Shown here: piece after piece, positions 8,960-17,628 of the stretch
Position numbering within the stretch: position 1 is the stretch's first letter
Layout of the letters: the number at the start of each line of letters is the position of its first letter
DNA from: Paractinoplanes maris
GTDB taxonomy: Bacteria; Actinomycetota; Actinomycetes; Mycobacteriales; Micromonosporaceae
Assembly: GCF_023544465.1 (NCBI RefSeq)
Contig: NZ_JALPVL010000007.1
Span: 62,001 to 126,000, forward strand
Direction of reading: 5' to 3'
DNA: 64,000 nt
Made by a program: the position numbers and the translations under genes
Notes under the pieces: generated by a model
The model's database searches: none
What the model saw: only the letters and a program-made list of their open reading frames with translations
Told to the model about the DNA's origin: nothing

Positions 8960-9825
8960 GCCCGGTTCACCGTCCGCTCGCCGAAGACGCCGGTCGGCCG
9001 CACCATGATGATCACCGTGAAGACGAGGAAGGTGACCAGCTCGGAGTAGCCCTGGAAATGGCCGGCGGTGAAGGAGTCGAGGATGCCAATCGCGAGACCA
9101 CCGACGATGGCCCCGGGGATGCTGCCGAAGCCGCCCAGGATGGCCGCGGCGAAGCCCTTGATGCCGAGAGCGCCGCCCAGGGCGGGACTCACGTACAGCA
9201 GCGGGCCGACCAGACCGCCGGCCAGCGCGGCCAGACCGGCGCCGATCATGAAGGCGATCGCGTTGCTGCGCCCGACGTGGATGCCGACCGCGGTGGCCGC
9301 CTCGTGATCCATGGCGACCGCTTGCATCGCGGCGCCGCGCTTGGTGCGCGAGAGGAACAGGACGAGCAGGACCGTCGCCGCGGCCGCGATGGCCAGGACC
9401 ACGAGGTCGTAGGTGCGGATGCGCAATCCGAACAGCTCGATCGGGGCGGACGGGACGGGCGACGGCACGGCGCGGCCGGTGGCGCCCCAGACCATGATGA
9501 TCAGGGCGTCGAGCACGATGCCGAAGCCGATGGTGCCGATCAGCATGAGGTCGAAGTCGCGGTTCTCCAACGGGCGCAGCACCCGCTCGATGACCAGTCC
9601 GATCGCTGCGGTCAGGCCGATCGCGACCACCATGGCCAGGGCGAACGGCAACTTGGTGGACAGGTAGAAGGTGGAGGCGAGGTAGGCGCCGACGGTCACC
9701 ACGTTGCCGTGGGCGAAGTTGACCAGGCCCATGGTGCGGTAGACCAGGGAGAAACCCAGGGCCACCAGGGCATAGACGGCACCGAGGCTGACCCCGCCGA
9801 TGACGGTCTGCAGGAAGACCTGCAT
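8956..9825 (-). CDS. livH: LivH-type ABC transporter permease
   Basis: 289 residues with about eight hydrophobic helices and the LivH pattern GGVSLGAVYALVALGFSLVY at the N terminus, followed by GLVNFAHGN. The ATG has a good AAGGAG ribosome site. It is the other half of the membrane channel formed with LivM. A strong hairpin lies between it and the upstream binding-protein gene, which is typical where the binding protein must be made in excess. Confidence 0.94.
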   Translation of the reverse strand: MQVFLQTVIGGVSLGAVYALVALGFSLVYRTMGLVNFAHGNVVTVGAYLASTFYLSTKLPFALAMVVAIGLTAAIGLVIERVLRPLENRDFDLMLIGTIGFGIVLDALIIMVWGATGRAVPSPVPSAPIELFGLRIRTYDLVVLAIAAAATVLLVLFLSRTKRGAAMQAVAMDHEAATAVGIHVGRSNAIAFMIGAGLAALAGGLVGPLLYVSPALGGALGIKGFAAAILGGFGSIPGAIVGGLAIGILDSFTAGHFQGYSELVTFLVFTVIIMVRPTGVFGERTVNRA

Positions 9826-9846
9826 GGTTCTCCTTCTGGTGGCGGT

Positions 9847-9875
9847 GCCCGGCGCCGCCGGAGGCCGGCGCCGGG
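9847..9875. terminator. Hairpin between binding-protein gene and livH
   Basis: GCCCGGCGCC pairs perfectly with GGCGCCGGGC across a 10-base loop. There is no U-run on the minus strand, so it is more likely a partial terminator or an RNA-stabilising stem-loop that lowers expression of the permease genes relative to the binding protein. Confidence 0.55.
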
Positions 9876-9891
9876 CCTCGGCGGGGATACG

Positions 9892-11046
9892 TCAGGAGCC
9901 GGCGGCGACGAGCTTGCCGTCGCGGATGATGCCGATCGAGGTCTCGAAGATGCCGACGCCGGTCTGGTCGTACGCGAAGTTGCCGAGCAGACCCTGATAC
10001 TTGGTGCCGCGGATGGCCTCGGCCAGGTCCTTGCCGGTGGCCACGTTGCTGGTCTTGAGCGCGGTCAGCAGGATCTGCGTCCCGTCGTAGGCCTTGGCCC
10101 CGTGCAACTCGGCCTCCTCGTTGAACTTCGCCTTGTACGCGGCGGCGAACTTCTTCGAGGCCTCGTTGATCTCGTTGCTCAGGTACGGCGAGCTGACGAT
10201 GGTGCCCTCGGCGTTCTTGGCGCCCGCCGTGTCCACGAAAACCGGCGTGCCCTGCGGCGCCGCACCGGCGAAGGTGGCGGTGATGCCCAGATCCCGCGCC
10301 TGCTTGACGATCAGGCCGGACTCCACCTCCTCGGCACCGAGGAAGATCACCTTGGGGTTCTTCTGCCGGATCGAGGTGAGCACCGCGCTGAAGTCCTTCT
10401 GCTCGGTGGTGACCACCTGGTCGACGACCGGGGTGACACTGCGGCTCTTCAGCGCCTTCAGGAAGGCGTCGTGCTCACCCTTGCCGTACCCACCGTTGTT
10501 GGTGATCATCGCGATGCTCTTGACACCCTCACCGTCCAAAATGTGCTTGGCCAGGGTCTCGTCGTAGGTGGTGCTGGTCGGCCCGTTGAGGAAGAGGAAC
10601 TCACTGCCCGCGCCGACCAGGCCCGGCGACTGGCCCGAGGTGATGTTGGGAATCTGCGCCTGTTTGAGCAGCGGCGCCATCGCGATGGTGACCGCGCTCT
10701 CGGCGGTGCCGATCATCGCGAGGTAGCCCTCACTGTCGATCTTGCGGGCCAGGTTGGTGCCGATCGTCGGATCGCCCTGGTCGTCGAACACGTCGAGCTG
10801 GATCTGACGGCCGTTGACGCCACCCTGGGCGTTCCATTCGTCGACGGCCAGCCGGGCACCCTTGAGCTCCCAGGCGCCCAGCGAGCTCAGCTGCCCGCTC
10901 TGGGCGTCGACCACGGCGATCTTGATGGGTCCGGAGTCGCTTCCCGACTCCTCCTCGTCCGAACCGGGGGCGCTGCAGCCGGTGGCCAGGACGGTGGCGA
11001 GCACGGCGACGGTGGATATGGCAGCGGCGGCGCGGAGTCGAACCAT
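9892..11046 (-). CDS. Substrate-binding lipoprotein of HAAT-type ABC importer
   Basis: 384 residues with a lipoprotein signal peptide (basic n-region MVRLR, hydrophobic core, lipobox LATGC; mature Cys at about 24) and an acidic linker, then a periplasmic-binding-protein-type-1 fold (IKIAVVDAQSGQLSSLGAWE). This is the LivJ/LivK-type ligand receptor, anchored outside the membrane. GAGGTGAG is placed well before the ATG. It is the first of the transport genes and follows the TPP-enzyme gene by 29 bases. Ligand specificity in this family varies widely, so branched-chain amino acids are only one option. Confidence 0.92.
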   Translation of the reverse strand: MVRLRAAAAISTVAVLATVLATGCSAPGSDEEESGSDSGPIKIAVVDAQSGQLSSLGAWELKGARLAVDEWNAQGGVNGRQIQLDVFDDQGDPTIGTNLARKIDSEGYLAMIGTAESAVTIAMAPLLKQAQIPNITSGQSPGLVGAGSEFLFLNGPTSTTYDETLAKHILDGEGVKSIAMITNNGGYGKGEHDAFLKALKSRSVTPVVDQVVTTEQKDFSAVLTSIRQKNPKVIFLGAEEVESGLIVKQARDLGITATFAGAAPQGTPVFVDTAGAKNAEGTIVSSPYLSNEINEASKKFAAAYKAKFNEEAELHGAKAYDGTQILLTALKTSNVATGKDLAEAIRGTKYQGLLGNFAYDQTGVGIFETSIGIIRDGKLVAAGS

Positions 11047-11075
11047 GAGCGTCTCACCTCTTTTTCAGTAGGGCT

Positions 11076-12816
11076 TTACTCGAAAAGGCCCTGATAGATG
11101 TCCTTGATGTTCCAGTGGCCCGGGGTGGGCACCGGCTCGTTGACCATCGGCACGTCGATCACCGCGGGACGGCGGCGGCCGATCGCCGATTTGAGGGCGG
11201 CGGTGAGCTCGCCCGGTTCTGCGACCAGGTAGCCGTCGGCGCCGCAGGCGCGGCCGAGGGCGGCGAAGTCGGGGCTGTACGGGTTGCCGTCCGGGTCGAC
11301 GAAGTCACACCCGTAACTGCGGCCGAAGAAGCTCGACTGCAGGTCTGAGATGGTGCCGTGGGCACGGTTGTTCATCACCAGGAAGATGACCGGCAGGCCC
11401 TGCTCGACCGCCATCGGCAGGGCCGGCAGTTGCGCGCTCATGCCGCCGTCGCCGATCAGCGCCACGACGACCCGATCGGGCTGGGCGATCTGCACGCCGA
11501 GCGCGGCGGCCGGCCCGAAGCCCATCGTGGACGCTCCGCCGGGGGGTGATGAACCGGCCGGCGGCGGGCAGCGGGTAGCACTGGGCGACACCGTTCTTGT
11601 TCCAGCCGACGTCGGTGACGAGCACCGCGTCCTCGGGCAGGGCGGCCCGCAGGTCGGCCAGGATGCGTTCGGGCCGCAACGGGAACTGGTCGCTGCGGCC
11701 GCGCTCGGCGCTGCCGGCGAACAGCTCGGCCCGCGCCGTCTGGATGCGCTCACGCAGTTCGGGACGGTCGGTGCCGGCCGGGAGCCGGCGGCGGACGGCG
11801 GCCAGGATCTGCTGCGCGGCGAGGCCCGCGTCGGCCACCGCGCCGATCTCGACCGGGTAGTTGCGGCCGATCTCGGCCGGGTCGATGTCGACCTGGATCA
11901 GCCGGCCCGGGGGGAAGGCCCAGGTGAAGTCGGGATTCCAGGAGCTCGAGTCGGTTTCGGCGAAGCGGGTGGCCAGGGCGAGCACGACGTCGGCCTCACG
12001 GGCGTACGTGTTGGTGACCTCCAGGCCCCAGAAGCCGGTCATGCCGAGCACCAGCGGATGGTCGTCGGGCAGCGCCCCCTTGGCCATCAGCGAATGCGCG
12101 ATCGGGATGTCCAGATGCTCGGCGAGTTCGCGCAGCGCACGGCGGCCGTCGGCGCCGCCGAGTCCGCCACCGGTGTAGATCAGGGGTCGGTCGGCCTCGA
12201 TGAGGGCCGCGGCGATCCGATCGGCGTCGGCCGGGGGCAGGTCGGGACGGGTCGCGGAGACCGGGAGCGGGTAGCCGGGCACCGTCGGCGGCAAGGGCCG
12301 GGAGAACATGTCCATCGGGATGTTGAGCAGCACCGCGCCGGGACGGCCGCTGGTCGCGGTCCAGAACGCCCGCTCGGTGAACCGCGGCAGGTCCTGCACC
12401 CGGTGCACGGTCCAGGCCCGCTTGACGAAGGGCCGGTAGATCGCGGTCTGGTCGGCGTCGGCATGCAGATTGACCTCCTGATGCGGATGCCGGCCGTGCA
12501 GGTAGGACGGGATGTCGCCGGAGATGGCCACCAGCGGCACCGAGTCCAGCGCGGCGGTGGCCACGCCGGTCACGGCGTTCATCATGCCGGGGCCGACGTG
12601 CATCAGCAGGACGCCGGGCTTGCCGGTGGCGCGGGCGTAGCCGTCGGCCGCGTGCGCCGCGGTCTGCTCGTGGCGGGCGACGACGAACTCGATGTCGCTG
12701 CGGCCGAGGGCGTCGAGCAGCGCGATGTTGGTGTGCCCACAGGTCCCGAAGATGTGGTCGACGCCGTAGCCGGCGAGCTGGGCGACCATCGCCTCGGCGG
12801 CGGTGCGTGCGTCCAT
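11076..12816 (-). pseudogene. TPP-dependent decarboxylase/acetolactate-synthase-like enzyme, frameshifted
   Basis: The N-terminal part reads as a TPP enzyme: FGTCGHTNIALLDAL, the catalytic Glu in VARHEQTAAHAADGYARA, and a central domain. Near residue 425 the frame breaks in a run of six G on the plus strand (11541-11546); removing one base joins GRFITP to GGASTMGFGPAAALG and restores the C-terminal TPP-binding domain with its GDGG...NN motif and the end at 11076. Total length when joined is about 580 residues, normal for benzoylformate-decarboxylase or acetolactate-synthase relatives. The ATG overlaps the aldehyde dehydrogenase stop by one base. It could be a real mutation or a homopolymer sequencing error; the rest of the gene shows no decay, so I favour an error or a very recent change. 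Confidence 0.85.
11541..11546. other. Homopolymer at the frameshift of the TPP enzyme
   Basis: Six consecutive G bases where five would keep the decarboxylase frame open. The protein upstream and downstream of this point belongs to one family in two different frames. Confidence 0.8.
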
Positions 12817-14291
12817 CAGTTCTCTCCCCAGATCGACAGGCCCCGCAGCAGGAGCGTCTTGATGACCGTGTAGTCCTCGACCATCTGCCGTGGCGCCTCG
12901 CGACCGAAGCCGGAATCCTTGACCCCGCCGAACGGCACGTGGTCGAGCCGGAAGTTGGACGAGCCGTTGACGACCAGGCCGCCGACCTCGAGTTCGCGCC
13001 AGGCGGTGAGGATCCGGCCGATGTCGTGGGTGAACAGCCCGGCCTGCAATCCGAACCGGCTGGCGTTGCAGGTGTCCAGCACCTGATCGAATTCGTCGAA
13101 GGGCAGCACGGTGACCAGCGCGCCGAAGACCTCGCGCAGGACCACGGACGCGTCCGCCGGTGGATCGGCGACCACCGTGGGCGCGAGAGTGGCGCCCTCA
13201 CGCGTGCCGCCGACAGTGATCCGCGCGCCCGCGCCGGCCGCTTCGGTGGCCCAGGTCAGCACGCGCTCGGCGGCCTGCTCGTCGACCATCGAACCGACGT
13301 CGGTCGCCGGGTCCAGCGGGTCACCGACACGCAGCCGCCCCACTTCGGCGGTCAGCAGATCGACGAACTCGTGGAAGCGGCCGCGGTCCACATAGACCCG
13401 TTGGACCGAGATGCAGCTCTGACCGGAATTGCTGTACCCGGTGCGGGCACACACCTGGGCGGCATCCGCCAGATCCGCGTCCGAGCAGACGATGGTGGCG
13501 GCATTGCCGCCCAGCTCGAGCACCAGCCGCTTCGCGCCGGCGGCCCGCGCCACGGCCGCGCCGGTCTCCGCGCTGCCGGTGAAACTGATGACAGCGACCT
13601 CCGGGGCCGCGCAGAGTTGCGCACCCACCTCGCCCCCGCCGTGCAGCAGTTGCACCGACTCGAGTGGGGCGCCAGCTTCGAGGAGCAGGGCGACCAGCGC
13701 CGCGGAGACGGCCGGCGCCTGGGGTGGCGCCTTGACGATGGTGCTGTTGCCGGCCGCGAACGACGCGCCGAGTTTGTGCGCGAGCAGGTTCGCGGGCGCG
13801 TTGAACGGGGTGATGGCCAGCGCCACGCCGGCCGGCGCCCGGTAGGTCAGGGCGGTGTTCCCGACGCCCCGGTCCCAGCCGGCCACCGGCAGCACCTCGC
13901 CGCCGATCTGCCGCGCTTCGGCCGCGCAGACCGTGAAGGTGTCGGCCACCCGGTCGAGTTCGGCGCGTCCGTCCTTGACCGGTTTGCCGAGCTCGAGAGC
14001 GATCAGGCGGGCGAAAGCGTCACGGTGCTCGCCGGCCAGCACCGCGGCGCGCTCCAGGATGCGCGCCCGGGTCGCCGGAGCCTGACGAGCGACCGTACGG
14101 GCACCCGTCCTCGCGTATCGGGCCGCCCGTGCGACGTCGTCCGGCGCAGCCACCCGGGCCCGGCTGACCACGGTGCGGGTGAAAGGCCCGACACGCTCGG
14201 CCGAGGGGCCGTCGAGCAGCCATTCACCAGCGAGCAGGGAAGGCGCGGCCACCGCCACACCGTCGGCCGATTCGAGGATGGATTTCAGCAT
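12816..14291 (-). CDS. NAD(P)-dependent aldehyde dehydrogenase
   Basis: 491 residues from an ATG with a GGAGG site five bases upstream. The family motifs are intact: LELGGNAATIV with the general-base Glu, the SNSGQSCISVQR segment with the catalytic Cys, and PFGGVKDSGFGREA near the end. It oxidises an aldehyde to the acid. It is the first gene of the long minus-strand operon and overlaps the TPP decarboxylase that follows. A decarboxylase that makes an aldehyde from a 2-keto acid followed by an aldehyde dehydrogenase is a common pairing, as in mandelate and benzoylformate breakdown, but the substrate here is not shown by sequence. Confidence 0.93.
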   Translation of the reverse strand: MLKSILESADGVAVAAPSLLAGEWLLDGPSAERVGPFTRTVVSRARVAAPDDVARAARYARTGARTVARQAPATRARILERAAVLAGEHRDAFARLIALELGKPVKDGRAELDRVADTFTVCAAEARQIGGEVLPVAGWDRGVGNTALTYRAPAGVALAITPFNAPANLLAHKLGASFAAGNSTIVKAPPQAPAVSAALVALLLEAGAPLESVQLLHGGGEVGAQLCAAPEVAVISFTGSAETGAAVARAAGAKRLVLELGGNAATIVCSDADLADAAQVCARTGYSNSGQSCISVQRVYVDRGRFHEFVDLLTAEVGRLRVGDPLDPATDVGSMVDEQAAERVLTWATEAAGAGARITVGGTREGATLAPTVVADPPADASVVLREVFGALVTVLPFDEFDQVLDTCNASRFGLQAGLFTHDIGRILTAWRELEVGGLVVNGSSNFRLDHVPFGGVKDSGFGREAPRQMVEDYTVIKTLLLRGLSIWGEN

Positions 14292-14303
14292 TACGCCTCC
14301 AGT

Positions 14304-14351
14304 GGTCCATTGAGCGGACCGCAATGGCATTTATGGACCGCTGTACGGACT
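14304..14351. promoter_or_regulatory. Pair of 17-bp palindromes, probable IclR operators (iclR/ALDH promoter)
   Basis: Two palindromic sites lie between the divergent aldehyde dehydrogenase and iclR-type genes: 14304-14320 (GGTCC, 7 bases, GGACC; minus strand GGTCCGCTCAATGGACC) and 14335-14351 (GGACCGCTGTACGGACT). Their centres are 31 bases apart, three helical turns. The same motif occurs in pairs before the lyase-like gene and before the ThuA-like gene. The first site lies only 13 bases from the dehydrogenase ATG, so it would cover the start of that transcript. Confidence 0.72.
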
Positions 14352-14529
14352 ACGGTGTAACGTACGGTTGGCCGAGCGCCGAAGGCAAGAGGCCGAGTCG
14401 GAAAAGTTACGGTCCGATGACACGGCGGCGCTGACGGCACAATCGGGATGTCCGCACCAGCACCGGCCGCACCACGCGGCCGCATCGCATCCCGGCGAGC
14501 CGGGGTGCGACGAAAGGGAGTGAGTCACC

Positions 14530-15324
14530 GTGACATCCGCGACCCGGCGCCCGGCCACCGATGAGTCCGGCGACAACCAGGGCGTCCGCAGCGTCCAGCG
14601 CGCGCTCGACATCCTGGCGCTGCTGACCGAGGAGCGGCCGCTGATCGCCGTACGGGACATCGTCGCGGCCACCGGGCTGGCCAAGACGACGGTGATCCGC
14701 CTCGTGCAGACCCTCGAGCAGAGCGGGCTGCTGTGGGCCACGAATTCGGGCTACATGGCCGGACCGGGGCTGTGGCGGTGGGCCCACCTGGCCCGGCGCA
14801 GCTGGGAGCTGCCGCCGGAGACCCAGCGGATGATGCGCGAGCTCGCGGCGCGCGAGCGCGAGACCGTCAACGTCTACGTCGTCCGCGACATCGTCCGGAT
14901 CTGCATCGCCCAGCAGGAAAGCCCGCAGCCGCTGCGGCATGTGGTGCACGTCGGCGACGAGCTGCCCCTGTGGGCCGGCGCCTCGGCCAAGGTGCTGCTG
15001 CGCAACGCCTCCCCGGCCCTGCTGGAGCGGGTGGCCCGCTCGTCGCCGTACGGGGAAGGGCATGTCCGCCGGATGCGTGAGTGGATCGACGAGGCCGAGC
15101 AGCGCGGATACGCCGTCAGTCACGGCGAGCGGGACGAGGGCTTGTCCGCGGTGGCTGTGCCGATCGTCGGGCGCGCCGGCACCGTCGTCGCCGCGCTGAC
15201 TCTCAGCGGGCCCACGGTGCGGTTCACCGACGAACGGGTGGCCGCGTTCGCCCAGGCCCTGCTCGCCGCCGCCGCGCAGATGAACGAGCGCGGGTTCGAC
15301 CATCCCCTGGGTTCGTCGTTCTAG
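14530..15324 (+). CDS. IclR-family transcriptional regulator
   Basis: 264 residues from a GTG start. The N-terminal winged helix reads VRSVQRALDILALLTEE, then AATGLAKTTVIRLVQTLE as the recognition part; residues about 90-255 are the IclR effector domain (AGASAKVLL, YAVSHGERDEGLSAVAVPI). It is divergent from the catabolic operon and directly upstream of the CoA-transferase gene, the usual place for a pathway-specific IclR protein. The paired palindromes at three promoters in this window are its likely targets. Effector and sign of control are unknown. Confidence 0.93.
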   Translation: MTSATRRPATDESGDNQGVRSVQRALDILALLTEERPLIAVRDIVAATGLAKTTVIRLVQTLEQSGLLWATNSGYMAGPGLWRWAHLARRSWELPPETQRMMRELAARERETVNVYVVRDIVRICIAQQESPQPLRHVVHVGDELPLWAGASAKVLLRNASPALLERVARSSPYGEGHVRRMREWIDEAEQRGYAVSHGERDEGLSAVAVPIVGRAGTVVAALTLSGPTVRFTDERVAAFAQALLAAAAQMNERGFDHPLGSSF

Positions 15325-15378
15325 CCCCCGGACGGTCCGCTGCCGGGCCGGCCGGGGACACCGGAAGGAGAATCGCCC

Positions 15379-16590
15379 ATGCAGGACCGCCCCCTCGACG
15401 GTGTCCGCGTTCTCGACCTGACCAACGTCCTGGCCGGCCCCTACTGCACGTATCACCTCGCGCTGCTGGGCGCCGAGGTGGTCAAGATCGAGATACCGGG
15501 CCGCGGTGACCTGGCCCGCCGGCTGGGCGCCGACCCCGAGCTGAACCGGGCCGGCCTGGGCGCCTCGTTCCTGGCTCAGAACGCCGGCAAGAAATCCGTC
15601 GAGCTCGACCTCAAGCAGGCCGCCGACTGTGCGACGTTCGAGGAGCTGGTTACCCACGCCGACGTGCTCGTCGAGAACTACCGGGCCGGCGTGCTGGCCC
15701 GGATCGGCTTTCCCTGGCACCGGCTGCAGGAGCTCAACGCCGGGCTGATCTACTGCGCCATCAGCGGTTTCGGGCAGCAGGGCCCGATGAGCCAGGCGCC
15801 GGCCTACGACCAGATCATCCAGGGGCTGTCGGGGATGATGAGCATCACCGGCACGCCGGAGACCGTCCCGCAGCGAGTGGGTTTCCCGGTGGCCGACACC
15901 GTCGGCGGGCTGAGTGCCGCGCTGGCCATCGCCGCCGCCCTGGCCGGGCGCAGCCGGGACGGCCGGGGCCGATACCTCGACGTGTCGATGCTCGAGGCGT
16001 CGTTGTCGGCGATGGGCTGGCCGCTGTCCAACTACCTCATCAGCGGGGTCGAGCCCGAGCCGATGGGCGATCAGAACGCGACCGCCGCCCCCTCCGGGAC
16101 GTTCCAGACGGCGGACGGACCACTGAACATCGCGGCCAACCGCCAGGAGCAGTTCGAGACGTTGTGCCGGCTCGTCGACCGGCCCGATCTGGTCGCGGAT
16201 TCGCGCTTCGCCGATCGGGAGGCTCGCAAACGCCACCGCGGGGAGCTCAACGACGAGTTGAACAAGACGCTGCGGGCGCGCCCGGCCGCCGAGTGGGAAC
16301 AGCTGCTGTCGACGGCCGGGGTCCCGGCCGCCCGCATCCTCACCGTCGCCCAGGCGCTGGCGTCCGAGCAACTCGCGAGCCGGGACTTCGTCACCGAGCT
16401 GCCGCCGCCTGTGGGCACGCCGGGCGACGCACTGCGGGTCACCGGCAACGGGGTGCACTTCGACGGCCGGCCGCTGTCCCCCCGGACCACACCGCCGACG
16501 CTCGGCGAGCACAACCCGGAATTGCCGGACCTGCTGGACCGCTGGCGCAGCGCGCGGCCGGCCGAGCCGGCCGCGGACCTGACGCGCTGA
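15379..16590 (+). CDS. Class III CoA-transferase (CaiB/BaiF family)
   Basis: 403 residues, the usual length. The N terminus LDGVRVLDLTNVLAGPYCT and the stretch GKKSVELDLK are typical of the family, and the catalytic Asp is in PAYDQIIQGLSG. These enzymes move CoA from one acid to another without ATP. The ATG has a GGAG site eight bases upstream, and the gene starts 54 bases after iclR, so the two may be one transcript. A citryl-CoA-lyase-like gene follows 195 bases later under its own operator pair. Together they suggest that an acid is first made a CoA thioester and then cleaved. Confidence 0.92.
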   Translation: MQDRPLDGVRVLDLTNVLAGPYCTYHLALLGAEVVKIEIPGRGDLARRLGADPELNRAGLGASFLAQNAGKKSVELDLKQAADCATFEELVTHADVLVENYRAGVLARIGFPWHRLQELNAGLIYCAISGFGQQGPMSQAPAYDQIIQGLSGMMSITGTPETVPQRVGFPVADTVGGLSAALAIAAALAGRSRDGRGRYLDVSMLEASLSAMGWPLSNYLISGVEPEPMGDQNATAAPSGTFQTADGPLNIAANRQEQFETLCRLVDRPDLVADSRFADREARKRHRGELNDELNKTLRARPAAEWEQLLSTAGVPAARILTVAQALASEQLASRDFVTELPPPVGTPGDALRVTGNGVHFDGRPLSPRTTPPTLGEHNPELPDLLDRWRSARPAEPAADLTR

Positions 16591-16729
16591 CCGCGGCATC
16601 ACGTCACTCCGCGCGGACGCCGGTTGCAACAACACGCCGGCCTCCCGCCCTTTGTACGAACCAGTACGTTAGTTATCGATCCGCATGTGTATCGATGTCA
16701 AGCCCCGCCTTCTCCTGATTCTCTGCCGC

Positions 16730-16767
16730 GGTCTATAGAACGGACCTTATGGACCGCTGAACGGACC
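16730..16767. promoter_or_regulatory. Pair of 17-bp palindromes, probable IclR operators (lyase promoter)
   Basis: 16751-16767 is GGACCGCTGAACGGACC, the closest match to the shared motif. A weaker copy, GGTCTATAGAACGGACC, is at 16730-16746. Centres are 21 bases apart, two helical turns. The downstream site ends one base before a possible ATG (16768), which is why I prefer the next ATG (16786) as the start. Confidence 0.7.
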
Positions 16768-16785
16768 ATGGGTAGTGTCGAGGAC

Positions 16786-17574
16786 ATGACGACCCAAGAA
16801 GTCGCTGACTGGTGGGGCACTGCGGTCTCCCGCATCGAGCCCAACCGGATCGAGCTTCGCGGCACCCCGGTGCAGGACCTCATCGGCACGGTCGGCTTCG
16901 GCTCGATGATCTGGCTCATGGTGCGCGGCGAGCGGCCCACCCCGGCCCAGAGCCGCCTGCTCGAGGCGGCGCTGGTCGCCGGCGTCGACCACGGACCCCA
17001 CGCGCCGTCCATCGCGGTGGCCCGGATGGCCGCCACGTGTGGTGTCGGCCTGAACAACGCGATGGCCAGTGCCATCAACACCTTGGGCGACTCGCACGGC
17101 GGCGCGGGGCAGCAGTGCGTCGAGCTGCTCGACGACATCCGCGAGCGGGTGGCCGCGGGTGTCGCGGTGCCGGCGGCCACCGACGAGGTCATCGCGGGCT
17201 GGCGTGCCCGGGGAATCCGCTATCTGCCCGGCTTCGGCCATCGTTTCCACACCCGCGATCCGCGCCGCGACCCGCTGCTCGCGCTGGTCGACGAGGCGGT
17301 CACCGACCGGACCGTCGAGGGCGGTCATCTGCGCGCCGCCCGTGCCGTCGAGGAAGCGCTCAACCGTGGCCGCAGCCGGCCGGTGCCGATGAACATCGAC
17401 GGGGCCACCGCGGTCATCTACGCCGAGCTGGGCTTCCCCGCTCCGCTGGCCCGGGGCCTGTTCGTCCTCAGCCGCAGCGTCGGCATTCTCGCTCACGCCT
17501 GGGAGGAGACCGGCCAGGGCCGGCGCAACAAAGGGCCGATACCGCCGTCGGTCCGGCCCACTTTCCTGGGCTGA
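16786..17574 (+). CDS. Short citrate synthase-like enzyme, probable citryl-CoA lyase type
   Basis: 262 residues, much shorter than citrate synthase (about 370-430), which fits the citryl-CoA lyase-like branch. The three catalytic residues of the citrate synthase fold are visible: H104 in DSHGGAG, H152 in GFGHRFH followed by DPR, and D205 in MNIDGATA. It would cleave or form a C-C bond next to a CoA thioester. Start: ATG at 16786 has a GAGG-like sequence just upstream; ATG at 16768 is possible but abuts the operator. It has its own operator pair and follows the CoA-transferase. The true acyl-CoA substrate is not known. Confidence 0.82.
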   Translation: MTTQEVADWWGTAVSRIEPNRIELRGTPVQDLIGTVGFGSMIWLMVRGERPTPAQSRLLEAALVAGVDHGPHAPSIAVARMAATCGVGLNNAMASAINTLGDSHGGAGQQCVELLDDIRERVAAGVAVPAATDEVIAGWRARGIRYLPGFGHRFHTRDPRRDPLLALVDEAVTDRTVEGGHLRAARAVEEALNRGRSRPVPMNIDGATAVIYAELGFPAPLARGLFVLSRSVGILAHAWEETGQGRRNKGPIPPSVRPTFLG

Positions 17575-17580
17575 CGCCGC

Positions 17581-17618
17581 CGCCTCCGGCGAGGGGCACG
17601 GGGCCCTCGCCGGAGGCG
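17581..17618. terminator. Bidirectional terminator hairpin
   Basis: A perfect 15-bp stem (CGCCTCCGGCGAGGG with its complement) and an 8-base loop lie between the convergent lyase-like and PQQ-dehydrogenase genes, six bases after one stop and ten bases from the other. It probably ends transcripts from both sides. Confidence 0.8.
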
Positions 17619-17628
17619 CAACTCGGCC

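Noticed and set aside
7133..11094. Two long plus-strand frames opposite the Liv transporter genes
   Set aside because: They are rich in Gly, Asp, Gln and His with no recognisable fold and lie exactly over the well-supported transporter genes.
15334..15350. A further copy of the IclR-type palindrome between iclR and the CoA-transferase
   Set aside because: Only the left half (GGTCCGCTG) fits; the right arm does not match.
14407..16635. 742-codon minus-strand frame opposite the IclR and CoA-transferase genes
   Set aside because: Antisense shadow; the plus strand has complete families with ribosome sites.
16768..16785. Earlier ATG for the citryl-CoA-lyase-like gene
   Set aside because: It directly abuts the operator-like palindrome and has no ribosome site. 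A leaderless start there cannot be excluded.
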